DNA of 64,000 nucleotides, taken from assembly GCA_035448545.1 (NCBI GenBank), contig DAOTJE010000021.1, positions 10,597 to 74,596 on the forward strand, given 5' to 3'. The notes beneath the pieces are model-generated. The model had not been told where the DNA came from. It made no database searches and saw only the letters and a program-made list of their open reading frames with translations. Source of the stretch: Anaerobaca sp035448545. GTDB taxonomy: Bacteria; Planctomycetota; Phycisphaerae; Sedimentisphaerales; Anaerobacaceae. Of this stretch, positions 24,646-33,908 are shown one piece after another. Within the stretch, counting starts at the first letter, position 1; each line of letters opens with the position of its first letter. The position numbers and the translations under genes were made by a program.

Positions 24646-27615
24646 ATGGAAAAGCAGCGAGTGATTACGACGTTATCGGTTGCCGTATTGCTGTGGGTGA
24701 GTCTCACGGGCGCGGGATATGCCGACGAACACCTGGTGCCCGCGGACAAGGGCTTCAATCCCTCCTATCTGCAAGGTCTGCGTGAACGCGGCGAGCGCGC
24801 CGTGTATGCGGCCGACGAGGCCGACACCCTCGGCATGCCCGTCGGCGGGATCGCGACCGGCCAGATGTACCTGCGCAGCGACGGCACGCTCGGGCTCTGG
24901 CACATTTTCAACAGGCACATCTTCACCGGCTACGGTGCCGAATGCTACCGCACGTATCGGCCCGACAGTCCTGTCGAATCGGGATTCGCAGTCTTCGTCA
25001 AGAGCAGCGACAGACAGACGCTCAAGCCCTTGAACCGGGACTTCGGCACGGTCGAATGCGCAATGGAGTATCCCATTGGGCTGGTCCGGTACCGGGCCGA
25101 CGGCTTTCCGGTAACCGTGGAGATGGAGGCGTTTTCGCCGTTCATTCCGCTGAACGCGAAGGACTCCGCCCTGCCGGTAACGCTCTTCCACATCACACTG
25201 AAGAACACCTCCAACAAAGCACAGGAGGTGAGCGTGCTGGGCTGGCTGGAGAATGCGGTTTGTTTCCATTCGGCCCGGTCCCGCGGCGTGGCGCGGCAGA
25301 CGGACATCGCACGGGAGAGCGGCCGAACACTGATCGTCCATACCGCCAAGGAGCCTCCGAAGGAACAAACACGGGCCCCTCGTCCCAAGATCGTGGTGAT
25401 GGAGTTTGAGGGGCCGGACTACGGCAACTGGCAGGCGACAGGCGAAGCCTTCGGAAAGGGCCCCGCCCACGGCACGCTGGCGAACCAGCAGCCCGTCAGC
25501 GGCTTTCTCGGCGGCGGACTCGTCAACACCTATCTCAATGGAGACCGCCCCCATGGCACGCTGAGAAGCCCGGAACTGAAGATCGACCGCAGGTATATCA
25601 ACTTCCTGATCGGCGGAGGCAGCCATGCCGACGAGACGTGCATCAATCTCATTGTCGACGGGCAGGTCGTCCGCACCGCTACGGGCAAAGACAACGAAAA
25701 GCTCGAATGGCACTTCTGGAACGTCGAGGACCTTCAGGGCAAGACCGCGCGGATCGAGATCGTCGACCGCCACTCCGGCGGATGGGGACACATCAACATC
25801 GATCAGATCGAACTGGCCGACGAGGCTTACGACGCGGATATGGGGCCGTTCGACAAGTTGCTCGACTACGGTTCGCTCGTGCTGGCGTTCGACGGGGCGG
25901 CAAGCACTTTCACCGATCGACTGCTCTTCATGGGCAAACCTTGTCCTACGGTCGAAACAGAAAGGATCGAGTTGACTCCGGGGCAGACGAAAACGTTTAC
26001 GTTCGTCCTGACGTGGTTCTTCCCGAATCATCAGAACGGGCATGAATACGCCAACCGCTTCGACAGCGCGGCCGGCGTGGCGCATTACGTGCTCGACAAC
26101 CAGGAGCGTCTCAGCGACCAGACAAGACTCTGGCACCGAACGTTCTACGAGGACAGCACGTTGCCCCGCTGGCTGCTGTTCCGGCTGCACTCGACCGTCG
26201 CCAACCTCGCCACCGGAACGTGTCAGTGGTGGAGAAGCGGACGGTTCTGGGCGTGGGAAGGCGTCGGTTGCTGCGAGGGAACCTGCACGCACGTGTGGAA
26301 CTACGCGCACGCGCCGGCGCGACTGTTCCCTGAACTGGAGCGCAGCGCGCGGGAGATGCAGGACTTCGGCGAGGGGTTCGATCCCGACAGCGGACTGGTC
26401 GGCTTTCGGAGCAACCGGGCGTACGCCGCCGACGGGCAGGCCGGAACCATTCTGAAGGCGTATCGCGAGCACCTCTGCTCTGCCGATGATGCATTCCTCA
26501 AACGGAACTGGCCCCGCATCAGGAAGGCGCTGGAGTTCTCCATCGGACAGGACGGCGACGAAAACGGCCTGATCGAGAACAGCCAGCACAACACCTTCGA
26601 CATCAACTTCGAGGGACCCAACACCTTCGTTGGGTCGATGTATCTGGCTGCCTTGCGCGCGGGCGAGGAGATGGCCCGCGAGATGGGAGATGACGCCTTC
26701 GCCCGGCGATGCAGGCGAATCTTCGAGAGCGGTTCGCGACTGACGATGGAACGGCTGTGGGACGGCGAGTACTTCATCCAGCTCGTCGATCTCGACAAGC
26801 ATCCGAAACACCAGTACGGCAAGGGATGCCTGTCCGACCAGCTCTTCGGCCAGGGCTGGGCCCACCAACTCCGACTGGGTTATATCTACCCATCCTCCAA
26901 CGTCAAGGAAGCGCTGCGGTCGATCTGGAAGTACAACTGGGCGCCCGATGTCGGCCCCTACAATGCAGCCTATCCCCCCGACCGCTGGTTCGCCCGGCCG
27001 GGCGAGGCGGGCCTGTTCACCTGCACCTGGCCCAAGAGCGAATACATGGCGGAGGGCGTGCTGTATCGCAACGAGGTCTGGACCGGGATCGAGTACCAGG
27101 TGGCCGGCCACATGGTGTGGGAAGGCATGGTCGACGAGGCGCTGGCGATCTGCCGCGCTGTGCACGACCGCTACCATCCCGCCAAGCACAATCCCTTCAA
27201 CGAGGTCGAGTGCGGCGATCACTACGCACGGGCGATGGCCAGTTGGGGCGTCTTCACCGCCCTGTGCGGATTCGAGTACCACGGACCCAAGGGCTGCATT
27301 CGTTTCGCCCCGCGGATGAGCCCGGAGGATTTCAGAGCCGCCTTCACCGGCGCAGAGGGCTGGGGCCTGTTTGTGCAGAACCGCTCGAACGCCGCGCAGC
27401 GTGAGCGGATCGAGTTGCGCTGGGGGCTGTTGAACCTCAAGAGCGTGGCTTTTTGTGTCCCACCGGAGTGGAAAAACGTGGACATCGAGATCCGTTGCGA
27501 AGGCAAGACATTGCGCTGCACGCATTCTCTGGACGCCGGAGAGCTTCGAATCGAGCTGGCAGAACCCGTGCGGCTTTCCGCAGGCCAGGCACTGGACATC
27601 GCAATCCGTCGCTGA
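24646..27615 (+). CDS. Secreted GH116-family glycosidase with an inserted beta domain
   Basis: 989 residues with a signal peptide (1-26, ending GYAD). The N-terminal GH116 beta domain starts at LGMPVGGIATGQMYLRSDG. It is interrupted at about residues 250-395 by a compact domain (FEGPDYGNWQATGEAFG, GTLRSPELKIDRRYINFLIG, GGWGHINIDQI) of the kind seen with GH32 and DUF1080 proteins. The catalytic helical domain follows, with CCEGTCTHVWNYAHA and ENSQHNTFDINFEGPN, the conserved GH116 active-site blocks. GH116 includes beta-glucosidase, beta-xylosidase and glucosylceramidase activities; the substrate here is unknown. AGAGGAG precedes the ATG by eight bases. A second GH116 lies at 46021-48669. Confidence 0.85.
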   Translation: MEKQRVITTLSVAVLLWVSLTGAGYADEHLVPADKGFNPSYLQGLRERGERAVYAADEADTLGMPVGGIATGQMYLRSDGTLGLWHIFNRHIFTGYGAECYRTYRPDSPVESGFAVFVKSSDRQTLKPLNRDFGTVECAMEYPIGLVRYRADGFPVTVEMEAFSPFIPLNAKDSALPVTLFHITLKNTSNKAQEVSVLGWLENAVCFHSARSRGVARQTDIARESGRTLIVHTAKEPPKEQTRAPRPKIVVMEFEGPDYGNWQATGEAFGKGPAHGTLANQQPVSGFLGGGLVNTYLNGDRPHGTLRSPELKIDRRYINFLIGGGSHADETCINLIVDGQVVRTATGKDNEKLEWHFWNVEDLQGKTARIEIVDRHSGGWGHINIDQIELADEAYDADMGPFDKLLDYGSLVLAFDGAASTFTDRLLFMGKPCPTVETERIELTPGQTKTFTFVLTWFFPNHQNGHEYANRFDSAAGVAHYVLDNQERLSDQTRLWHRTFYEDSTLPRWLLFRLHSTVANLATGTCQWWRSGRFWAWEGVGCCEGTCTHVWNYAHAPARLFPELERSAREMQDFGEGFDPDSGLVGFRSNRAYAADGQAGTILKAYREHLCSADDAFLKRNWPRIRKALEFSIGQDGDENGLIENSQHNTFDINFEGPNTFVGSMYLAALRAGEEMAREMGDDAFARRCRRIFESGSRLTMERLWDGEYFIQLVDLDKHPKHQYGKGCLSDQLFGQGWAHQLRLGYIYPSSNVKEALRSIWKYNWAPDVGPYNAAYPPDRWFARPGEAGLFTCTWPKSEYMAEGVLYRNEVWTGIEYQVAGHMVWEGMVDEALAICRAVHDRYHPAKHNPFNEVECGDHYARAMASWGVFTALCGFEYHGPKGCIRFAPRMSPEDFRAAFTGAEGWGLFVQNRSNAAQRERIELRWGLLNLKSVAFCVPPEWKNVDIEIRCEGKTLRCTHSLDAGELRIELAEPVRLSAGQALDIAIRR

Positions 27616-27671
27616 TCTTCTCGAACCATGCCACTGTACCAGCGGATGGCAATCTCCACCGTGTAACTGAT

Positions 27672-27700
27672 TTCAGAATAAGCTGTTACAGAGGTTTAAT
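27672..27700 (+). promoter_or_regulatory. Weak promoter candidate
   Basis: TTCAGA (27672-27677) and TTTAAT (27695-27700), 17 bases apart, upstream of the secreted protein gene at 27874. The -35 is poor. It would leave a leader of about 165 bases, in which no structured element was recognised. Confidence 0.3.
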
Positions 27701-27873
27701 CGCGTAAGGCATGCAACATCGGATTCTTTCGGCATCCGCTCACGGAACATATGCGCCTTCGCGCCATGGGCTTTTTTTATACCCATATGCCTGGCCCCCT
27801 CGTATACTGATGCGACTCTGTGACACACGAATGAAATGCGAAATCACCTAACTGCTTCGGGAGGAAAAGAACG

Positions 27874-29643
27874 ATGACACAGTCACGTGGACTCAAGAAG
27901 ACATTGGTCTTGTCGGCACTCTGCGTGCTCGGCCTTGCAGTGGTGGGCCCTGCGGCCGATCCGATGACAATGGTTCCGTCCGGAAGCCTCTTCTGCGTCC
28001 GGATCAACAACCTGGACGGGGCACTGGGCCAGATCGACATGTTCCTGACGGGCCTGTTGCCGTTCGGAGTTTCGATGCCCGTCAAGGCGCAGTTGGCGCA
28101 GTTCCTGGGCGGCCCACAACCCCAGGGCGTCAACATGGCGGGCGGCTTCGTCCTGTTCGGCCCGCTTCCCGGCGGTGATCCCGATCCCAGCCGCATCGGA
28201 CTGCTCGTTCCGGTCAGCAGCTATCAGCAATTCGTCTCGGGCAACCCCAACGTAGGCCAGCCCAATGCCCAGGGAATCTCACAGATCGGTCCCGAGGGCG
28301 CTCCCATGCTGGCAGCCGTCGAGGTCGGTGGATACGCCCTGGTCAGCACGATCGGAAACGAAGAGGCCCTGACCACGTTGAAGGCCTCCGGTGCCGGGTC
28401 CTCGACCTTGGCAAGTGCCTTGGATGCGGCGGAACTGAAGCAATCAGGCAGCGCGCCGGTCTGGATTTACGCCAACGTCGAACTGGCCGGCCAGCTCTTT
28501 GGCCCAATGCTCCACGCCAAGATCGAGGAGGCCAAGCAGACCATGCAGGCGATGGAGGCCCAGGGCCAGGGCGCGATGGCCAAACAGGCCACGGCCAACA
28601 TTGAGGCGTCCGCCGCCATGCTCGACACGCTGATGAAAGAAACCAAGTACCTCAGCATCTCGCTGACGCCCAGTGTCGACAAGATCGTCGCCAGCTTCGT
28701 GCTGGCCAGCGTGCCCGGCTCAGGTATGGCGCAGATGTTCCAGGGTGGTTCTTCCAGCGCCAACAAGCTCCTCGGCTACATGCAGGACGGGGCCGCCGTC
28801 AACTTCGCCGGATCGATGAACAGTCCCCTGTGGCAGAAGCTCAACGAGGCCTACATCGACCTGATGCCGAAGATGATGGGTGAAGGCGCCTCCGCAGACG
28901 ATGTCGCATCGCTTAAGAAGATGATCACCGACGCGATGGGCGCGTTCGGAGGGGCCATGGCCGGCTCCATGTCCGTGGACACGAACAGCAAGCCGCCCTT
29001 CCGGGTAACCTATGTGGCAGATCTGAAGGACCCCGCGAAATTCTCTCAGCTCATGGACCAGGCCGCTCAGTTGTTGACCACCGGATCGGTGGGCAAGTTT
29101 TACGAACAGATGGGCATGCAATGCACGTTCGCTCTCAAGAAGAATGCCTCGACCCATGCGGGCGTGCCCATCGACACCGTCACCTTCGGTCTGAAGGGCA
29201 CCAGGCCCGATGCACCGGAGACCCAGATGATCAATGCCCTCTATGGTGATGGGTTCGATATCCAGATGGCGACGGTGAACAACCAGCTCGTCTACGCCCT
29301 GGGCCCGGATGCACAAAGCGCCGTGCAGAAGCTGATCGATCAGGCCAAAGCGGGCGGCCCGAAGCAGGTCGCCGGCGAGGCGAAGGCCGCCCTGGCAATG
29401 ATCCCGGGCGCCGACAAGGCCGATTTCTTCATGTCACTCAACGTCCTGCGTGTGATGAAGATCGCCAGCGCGTTTGCGCCGATGCCCCTGCCCCAGACAG
29501 ACATCCCCAGCCAGAGCAGCATCGCGGTCGCCGGCAATGCCGGCGGCGGCAAGATGACCGTCGACCTGGCCGTTCCGAAGCAGCACGTGCAGGAGATCAT
29601 GGCCGTCGCGATGCAGATGCAGCAACAGCAGATGCAGCCGTAA
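27874..29643 (+). CDS. Secreted protein of unknown function, DUF3352-like architecture
   Basis: 589 residues with a signal peptide (residues 1-27). The mature protein starts DPMTMVPSGSLFCVRINNLDGALGQID and contains repeated alpha/beta units each beginning with a statement of the type VPxxSLFxxRxNN, then a helix; the pattern resembles planctomycete secreted proteins annotated DUF3352, but I am not certain. There is a helical central part (HAKIEEAKQTMQAMEAQG) and a Met/Gln-rich C-terminus. No catalytic motif, Cys pair or anchor is seen. GGGAGGAAAAG precedes the ATG. It is not obviously linked to its neighbours. Confidence 0.75.
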   Translation: MTQSRGLKKTLVLSALCVLGLAVVGPAADPMTMVPSGSLFCVRINNLDGALGQIDMFLTGLLPFGVSMPVKAQLAQFLGGPQPQGVNMAGGFVLFGPLPGGDPDPSRIGLLVPVSSYQQFVSGNPNVGQPNAQGISQIGPEGAPMLAAVEVGGYALVSTIGNEEALTTLKASGAGSSTLASALDAAELKQSGSAPVWIYANVELAGQLFGPMLHAKIEEAKQTMQAMEAQGQGAMAKQATANIEASAAMLDTLMKETKYLSISLTPSVDKIVASFVLASVPGSGMAQMFQGGSSSANKLLGYMQDGAAVNFAGSMNSPLWQKLNEAYIDLMPKMMGEGASADDVASLKKMITDAMGAFGGAMAGSMSVDTNSKPPFRVTYVADLKDPAKFSQLMDQAAQLLTTGSVGKFYEQMGMQCTFALKKNASTHAGVPIDTVTFGLKGTRPDAPETQMINALYGDGFDIQMATVNNQLVYALGPDAQSAVQKLIDQAKAGGPKQVAGEAKAALAMIPGADKADFFMSLNVLRVMKIASAFAPMPLPQTDIPSQSSIAVAGNAGGGKMTVDLAVPKQHVQEIMAVAMQMQQQQMQP

Positions 29644-29696
29644 ACCACCAGTCTGTACACTTCTCTCGTCGATCTGGAGCGGCGTCGAGCCCGGCG

Positions 29697-30563
29697 TCAC
29701 TTCAGGTCGGCGAGAGTTATGATACTACCCACTCCGGCACGAAGACAGCGATTCCCAAAGTACTTCAGGAACAGGTCCTGTGCCTTCTCGCCCGTGCAAT
29801 GGGTGGGCGCTACGTATCGAACACCGAACTCTTTCAGAGTGCGGATGACCTGTTCGATCTGACCCTCCGTGGCCCACCCCAGATGGAAACCTCCCACCAC
29901 CAACAGGATGTCTTCCTCATGCAGAGCCCGCACCCGCTCTACGATCTTCTCCACCCCGGGATGAGCGCAGCCGGTCAGGATGACCAGCCCCTTCACAGTG
30001 CGGACGACCAGGGCCTGTTCGTAGACTTGCCGGCCCATGCGTCCGGTGGAATACACACAAGCACAAATCTCTCGCGGTGATTCCACCTCGACAACGGCGG
30101 CACCATAGCCCCGCACGGTTTCCTTGAAGCGCTTCGGGAAAGACTCCAACAGGAAGACGTCCACCTTCGGATGGACCGTCAGGAAACCCACGAGGCCGCC
30201 TGTATGGTCGTCGTGGGCGTGCGAGAGGAACACGGTGTCGATGGCATTGGGATCCACTTCCATCAAAGCCATGTTGTCCAGAAGCAGCGTCCCATCGCTT
30301 CCGGTATCGAACAGGATCGTCTTGTCCGGTCCCGTCACCGTCGCCGCAAATCCCCAGGCGGTCTGGAGCCGGTCGTCGAAGGGATTGTTGTCGTGAACGA
30401 TTGTCACGGTCAGGCTTTTCAGGGCCGGCGTCTCGGCTTCCCGATGGCCTTGTCTCATAGTTTCCGTCTCCCCTGTGCCCTGTAATGAATCCCCGATCAC
30501 GACCAAGCCCCAAACCACACACGCCGCCGCCACCGGCACACCGACGTGAGCCGCCCCGGACAT
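29697..30563 (-). CDS. Metallo-beta-lactamase-fold hydrolase, MJ0301-like
   Basis: 288 residues with a hydrophobic N-terminus (residues 5-24) that is a signal peptide or anchor. The metal-binding HxHxDH motif is SHAHDDHTGG (about residues 114-123); ILTGCAHPGVEKIV and GGFHLGW supply the further His ligands and match the subgroup that includes the archaeal RFA-P synthase-like MBL proteins. GGAGAGGGG lies directly upstream of the ATG. It follows the sulfatase gene by 24 bases and is probably co-transcribed with it. Substrate unknown; the export signal argues against the cytosolic pterin role of MJ0301. Confidence 0.78.
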   Translation of the reverse strand: MSGAAHVGVPVAAACVVWGLVVIGDSLQGTGETETMRQGHREAETPALKSLTVTIVHDNNPFDDRLQTAWGFAATVTGPDKTILFDTGSDGTLLLDNMALMEVDPNAIDTVFLSHAHDDHTGGLVGFLTVHPKVDVFLLESFPKRFKETVRGYGAAVVEVESPREICACVYSTGRMGRQVYEQALVVRTVKGLVILTGCAHPGVEKIVERVRALHEEDILLVVGGFHLGWATEGQIEQVIRTLKEFGVRYVAPTHCTGEKAQDLFLKYFGNRCLRAGVGSIITLADLK

Positions 30564-30587
30564 TTCCCCTCTCCTTCCATATGGCCC

Positions 30588-32117
30588 TCAGCCCGTTGTG
30601 TCCTGATACGCGGCACGGAGCCGCGACAGCTCCGTCTTCAACTCGGCGATGACCGACGCGTATGTCGGGTCGTCATAGACGTTTCGCATCTCCTGCGGGT
30701 CCTTCTGGAGGTCGTAGAGCTCCCATTCATCGATGTCATGGTAGAAATGGATGAGCTTGTAGCGCCGGGTCCGAACACCATAGTGACGTTTGACGCTATG
30801 CTCGGCCGGGTATTCGTAGTAGTGGTAGTACATCGAGCGGCGCCAATCCCCTGGCGTGCGGCCGGCCAGAATGGAACGCAGCGAACGACCCTGCATATCC
30901 GCGGGCACCGGCACACCTGCGTAGTCCAGGAACGTCTCGGCGAAATCCAGATTCAGAACGATGTCGTCGCTGACCGAGCCCGGTCGAATCTCTCTCGGAT
31001 AACGCACCACCAGCGGCATGCGCAGCGATTCCTCATACATGAACCGCTTGTCGAACCAGCCGTGGTCGCCCAGATAGAACCCCTGGTCGGAGGTATAGAT
31101 CACGACCGTATCGTTCGTCAGGCCGGACTGGTCCAGATAGTCCAGGAGCCGGCCGACGTTGTCGTCCACCGAGGCGACGCACCGCAGATAGTCTTTGATG
31201 TACCGCTGGTATTTCCAGCGTACGAGGTCACGCCCCTGCAGATTGGCTTTCTGGAAGGCTTCGTTCTTCGGTCCATAGGAGACGTCCCACCGGGCCTTCT
31301 GCTCGTCCGTCAGGTTCTGTATCGGCGTCAGTTTCAGATCGTGGGCGGTCAGCGTCTTCTCGATGCTCATGTCCGACTCTTTGGCCGCACGCCCGCGACC
31401 GGAATAGTCGTCGAACAGCGTATCCGGCTCGGGGATCGTCCGGTCGTCGTACATTGTCAGGTGGTCCGGACCCGGCTCCCATCGCCGGTGCGGCGCCTTG
31501 TGATGGAACATCACACAGAAGGGCTTGTGCCCGCTGCGCGCCTTGAGCCAGTCGAGACAGCGATCCGTGATGATATCGGTGACGTAGCCGGTATACTTCT
31601 TCCTCTGGCCCATTTCGATCATCTCAGGGTTGTAGTAAACCCCCTGCCCCGGCAGGATGTTCCAGTAATCGAATCCCGTCGGATCGGTCTTGAGATGCCA
31701 CTTGCCGATGATCGCGGTCTCGTAGCCGGCCTGTTGCAGCAGCTTGGGGAAGGTCTGCTGGGCGCCGTCGAACTCCTGCGCGTTGTCGGTGACGCCGTTG
31801 AGGTGGCTGTACTTGCCGGTGAGGATCACAGCACGACAGGGCGCGCAAATGGAGTTCGTGCAGAACGCGTTGTCGAAGCGCATCCCCTCCTTGGCGATGC
31901 GATCCAGGTTGGGCGTCTCGTTGATCCTGCTCCCATAGCAGCTCATGGCGTGGGACGCGTGATCGTCGGTCATGATGAAGATGATGTTGGGCCGCCTGGT
32001 CGTCCGGCCCGCCGTTCCCTCCCCTGCCGCACAACTTGGCCAGACCGAAAACGCCCCGGCTGAGCCGGCCAGCACACCCAGGGTCTTGAGAAACTCTCTT
32101 CTGCTTTGTCCTTTCAC
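30588..32117 (-). CDS. Tat-exported type I sulfatase
   Basis: 509 residues. The twin-arginine signal is SRREFLKTLGVLAGSAGAF. PNIIFIMTDDHASHAMSCYG gives the metal-binding Asp pair, and CAPCRAVILTG (Cys91) is the CxPxR signature whose Cys is converted to formylglycine, here by an anaerobic or aerobic maturase not in this window. GKWHLK, HHKAPHRRWEP and SDQGFYLGDHGWFDKR are further active-site blocks. The GTG at 32117 is chosen because AAAGGA lies six bases upstream; longer frames would add 28 residues before the Tat signal. It probably desulfates polysaccharides outside the cytoplasm. Substrate unknown. Confidence 0.9.
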   Translation of the reverse strand: MKGQSRREFLKTLGVLAGSAGAFSVWPSCAAGEGTAGRTTRRPNIIFIMTDDHASHAMSCYGSRINETPNLDRIAKEGMRFDNAFCTNSICAPCRAVILTGKYSHLNGVTDNAQEFDGAQQTFPKLLQQAGYETAIIGKWHLKTDPTGFDYWNILPGQGVYYNPEMIEMGQRKKYTGYVTDIITDRCLDWLKARSGHKPFCVMFHHKAPHRRWEPGPDHLTMYDDRTIPEPDTLFDDYSGRGRAAKESDMSIEKTLTAHDLKLTPIQNLTDEQKARWDVSYGPKNEAFQKANLQGRDLVRWKYQRYIKDYLRCVASVDDNVGRLLDYLDQSGLTNDTVVIYTSDQGFYLGDHGWFDKRFMYEESLRMPLVVRYPREIRPGSVSDDIVLNLDFAETFLDYAGVPVPADMQGRSLRSILAGRTPGDWRRSMYYHYYEYPAEHSVKRHYGVRTRRYKLIHFYHDIDEWELYDLQKDPQEMRNVYDDPTYASVIAELKTELSRLRAAYQDTTG

Positions 32118-32314
32118 GATCGGTCCTTTCCGGTCAACCTGGCTTGTGGACCATGCCTCAGGGCCCGCAGGCGCGTACCGAGAGTGCGGACAGTATACCA
32201 CCTCCGATCACCCCACAAAACCTTCGTCATGGCTCGGCCGCACGAAACCCCGTCTTGGCAATGGGATACGGGGTGGCCGCCTGACGTGTGAAGCGGGGGA
32301 ATGGCAAGAACCGC

Positions 32315-32342
32315 TTGAGCACCCGAGCACGTACAGTATAAT
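32315..32342 (+). promoter_or_regulatory. thiC promoter
   Basis: TTGAGC (32315-32320) and a perfect TATAAT (32337-32342) are separated by 16 bases. The predicted start near 32349 falls just before the riboswitch P1 strand at 32351. Confidence 0.75.
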
Positions 32343-32350
32343 GGCGGCGG

Positions 32351-32462
32351 TCGCTAGGGGTGACCGGTCGAAGAGACCGGCCTGAGAGAAAACCCTCCGA
32401 ACCTGATCAGGACAGCCGCTCGGGTGAATGAACCGGGCGAACATGCCTGCGTAGGAAAGCGA
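32351..32462 (+). promoter_or_regulatory. TPP riboswitch (THI element) aptamer
   Basis: The conserved core is present: CTGAGAGA (32382-32389), ACCC (32392-32395), GAACCTGATCAGG (32399-32411) and GCGTAGGAAAG (32449-32459). P1 pairs TCGCT (32351-32355) with AGCGA (32458-32462). Loop 5 contains an extra hairpin, GCTCGG (32418-32423) with CCGGGC (32433-32438). It lies directly upstream of thiC, the expected target; TPP binding should reduce expression. Confidence 0.93.
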
Positions 32463-32493
32463 TAGAAAAGGCGCTATCACCGACGTGCGACGA

Positions 32494-32520
32494 ATCGCTT
32501 CCTGCGGGAGCGATTTTTTT
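32494..32520 (+). terminator. Riboswitch-controlled intrinsic terminator
   Basis: ATCGCTTCC (32494-32502) and GGGAGCGAT (32506-32514) form a nine-pair stem with a TGC loop, followed by seven T residues. AAGCGAT (32457-32463), which includes the 3' strand of P1, can instead pair with ATCGCTT (32494-32500) as an antiterminator. TPP binding would sequester it in P1 and allow termination. Confidence 0.88.
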
Positions 32521-32543
32521 GTTGGCACCAGGAGTTCAGACAC

Positions 32544-33908
32544 ATGGCAACGCAATTGCAGCAAGCCCGGGCCGGAACGATCACCGAGGCCATGAAGTTC
32601 ATCGCCGAGGTCGAAGGCGTCAATCCCGAGACGATCCGGGCGGAAACCGCGGCGGGACGACTGGTTATCCCCGCCAATACGCTCCATTTGAAGGCCAACC
32701 TCAAACCGATGGGAATCGGGCGGGTCCTGACCACCAAGGTTAACGCCAACATCGGCACCAGCAGTGCCCGGTGCTCCGTCCAGGCGGAGATCGAGAAAAT
32801 GGACGCGGCCCTGTCCGTTGGCGCCGATACGATCATGGACCTGAGTACCGGCGGCGACCTCGACGCCGTTCGCCGGGAACTGCTGGCTCACTGCCCCGTC
32901 GCCTTCGGCACCGTGCCCATCTACCAGGTCATCGAGGGCCGGGAGGTCGAAGAGATCGACAACGACATCCTTCTGAAGACGATCGAGAAGCAAGCCCGTC
33001 AGGGCGTCGATTTCTTCACGATTCACGCCGGACTGCTACGCGAGCACTTGCCGCTGCTCAAGAACCGTGTGGCCGGGATTGTCAGTCGCGGCGGCGCCCT
33101 GCTGGCGAAGTGGATGCTCCATCACAACAAGCAGAACCCGCTCTACGAACTGTTCGACGAGCTGTGCGACATCATGGTCGAATATGACGTCTGCTTCTCT
33201 CTCGGCGACGGGTTGCGCCCGGGCGCCATCGCCGACGCCACCGATGAAGCCCAGATCGCCGAGTTGCAGACGCTCGGGGAGCTGACGCAGCGGGCCCAGG
33301 AAAAGGGCTGCCAGGTCATGGTGGAGGGACCGGGCCACGTCCCCTTCGATCAGATTCAGTACAACATGGAAATCCAGCGGAAGATCTGCCACGGGGCGCC
33401 CTTCTACGTTCTCGGTCCGCTGGTGACGGACATCGCGCCGGGATACGACCATATCACCAGCGCCATCGGGGGCTGCGCCGCCGCCTTCTACGGCGCGTCC
33501 TACCTGTGCTACGTGACGCCACGCGAGCACCTGGGGCTGCCCGACGCCGACGACGTTCGAGCGGGTGTGGTTGCCACCAAGATCGCCGCACACGGCGCGG
33601 ACGTGGCGCGAGGCTTGCCGGGCGCCGCCGAGCGGGACCGCCGGCTGAGCGTGGCGCGCGCCAATCTGGACTGGAAGGCGCACATCAGCGAATCGCTCGA
33701 TCCGGCGACCGCCGATCGCATGCACCGCGAAGCCCGCGGCCAGATCGAAGGTGGCCGGGTCGATTCGGCAGACTTCTGCTCGATGTGCGGCCAACACTGG
33801 TGCAGCGTGCGAATCAACCGGCAGGTGCGGGAGGCCATCCGCCAACAGCCTTGCGACGCGTCGCCGCACGAGACCAGCGTCACGTCCGCATCGAGTCCAG
33901 CTCGATGA
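32544..33908 (+). CDS. thiC: Phosphomethylpyrimidine synthase
   Basis: 454 residues, usual length. This radical SAM enzyme converts aminoimidazole ribotide to the HMP phosphate moiety of thiamin. The C-terminal CSMCGQHWC (Cys 412, 415, 420) is the CxxCxxxxC motif that binds the [4Fe-4S] cluster. STGGDLDAVRRELL, IHAGL, MVEGPGHVPFDQI and HITSAIGGCAAAFYGA are conserved blocks. AGGAG lies nine bases before the ATG, just past the riboswitch terminator. Its end overlaps the convergent LptG gene by 29 bases. No other thi genes are in the window. Confidence 0.96.
   Translation: MATQLQQARAGTITEAMKFIAEVEGVNPETIRAETAAGRLVIPANTLHLKANLKPMGIGRVLTTKVNANIGTSSARCSVQAEIEKMDAALSVGADTIMDLSTGGDLDAVRRELLAHCPVAFGTVPIYQVIEGREVEEIDNDILLKTIEKQARQGVDFFTIHAGLLREHLPLLKNRVAGIVSRGGALLAKWMLHHNKQNPLYELFDELCDIMVEYDVCFSLGDGLRPGAIADATDEAQIAELQTLGELTQRAQEKGCQVMVEGPGHVPFDQIQYNMEIQRKICHGAPFYVLGPLVTDIAPGYDHITSAIGGCAAAFYGASYLCYVTPREHLGLPDADDVRAGVVATKIAAHGADVARGLPGAAERDRRLSVARANLDWKAHISESLDPATADRMHREARGQIEGGRVDSADFCSMCGQHWCSVRINRQVREAIRQQPCDASPHETSVTSASSPAR

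Noticed and set aside
32118..32314. Small frames upstream of the thiC promoter
   Set aside because: They lack ribosome-binding sites and similarity; the segment separates divergent sulfatase and thiC units.
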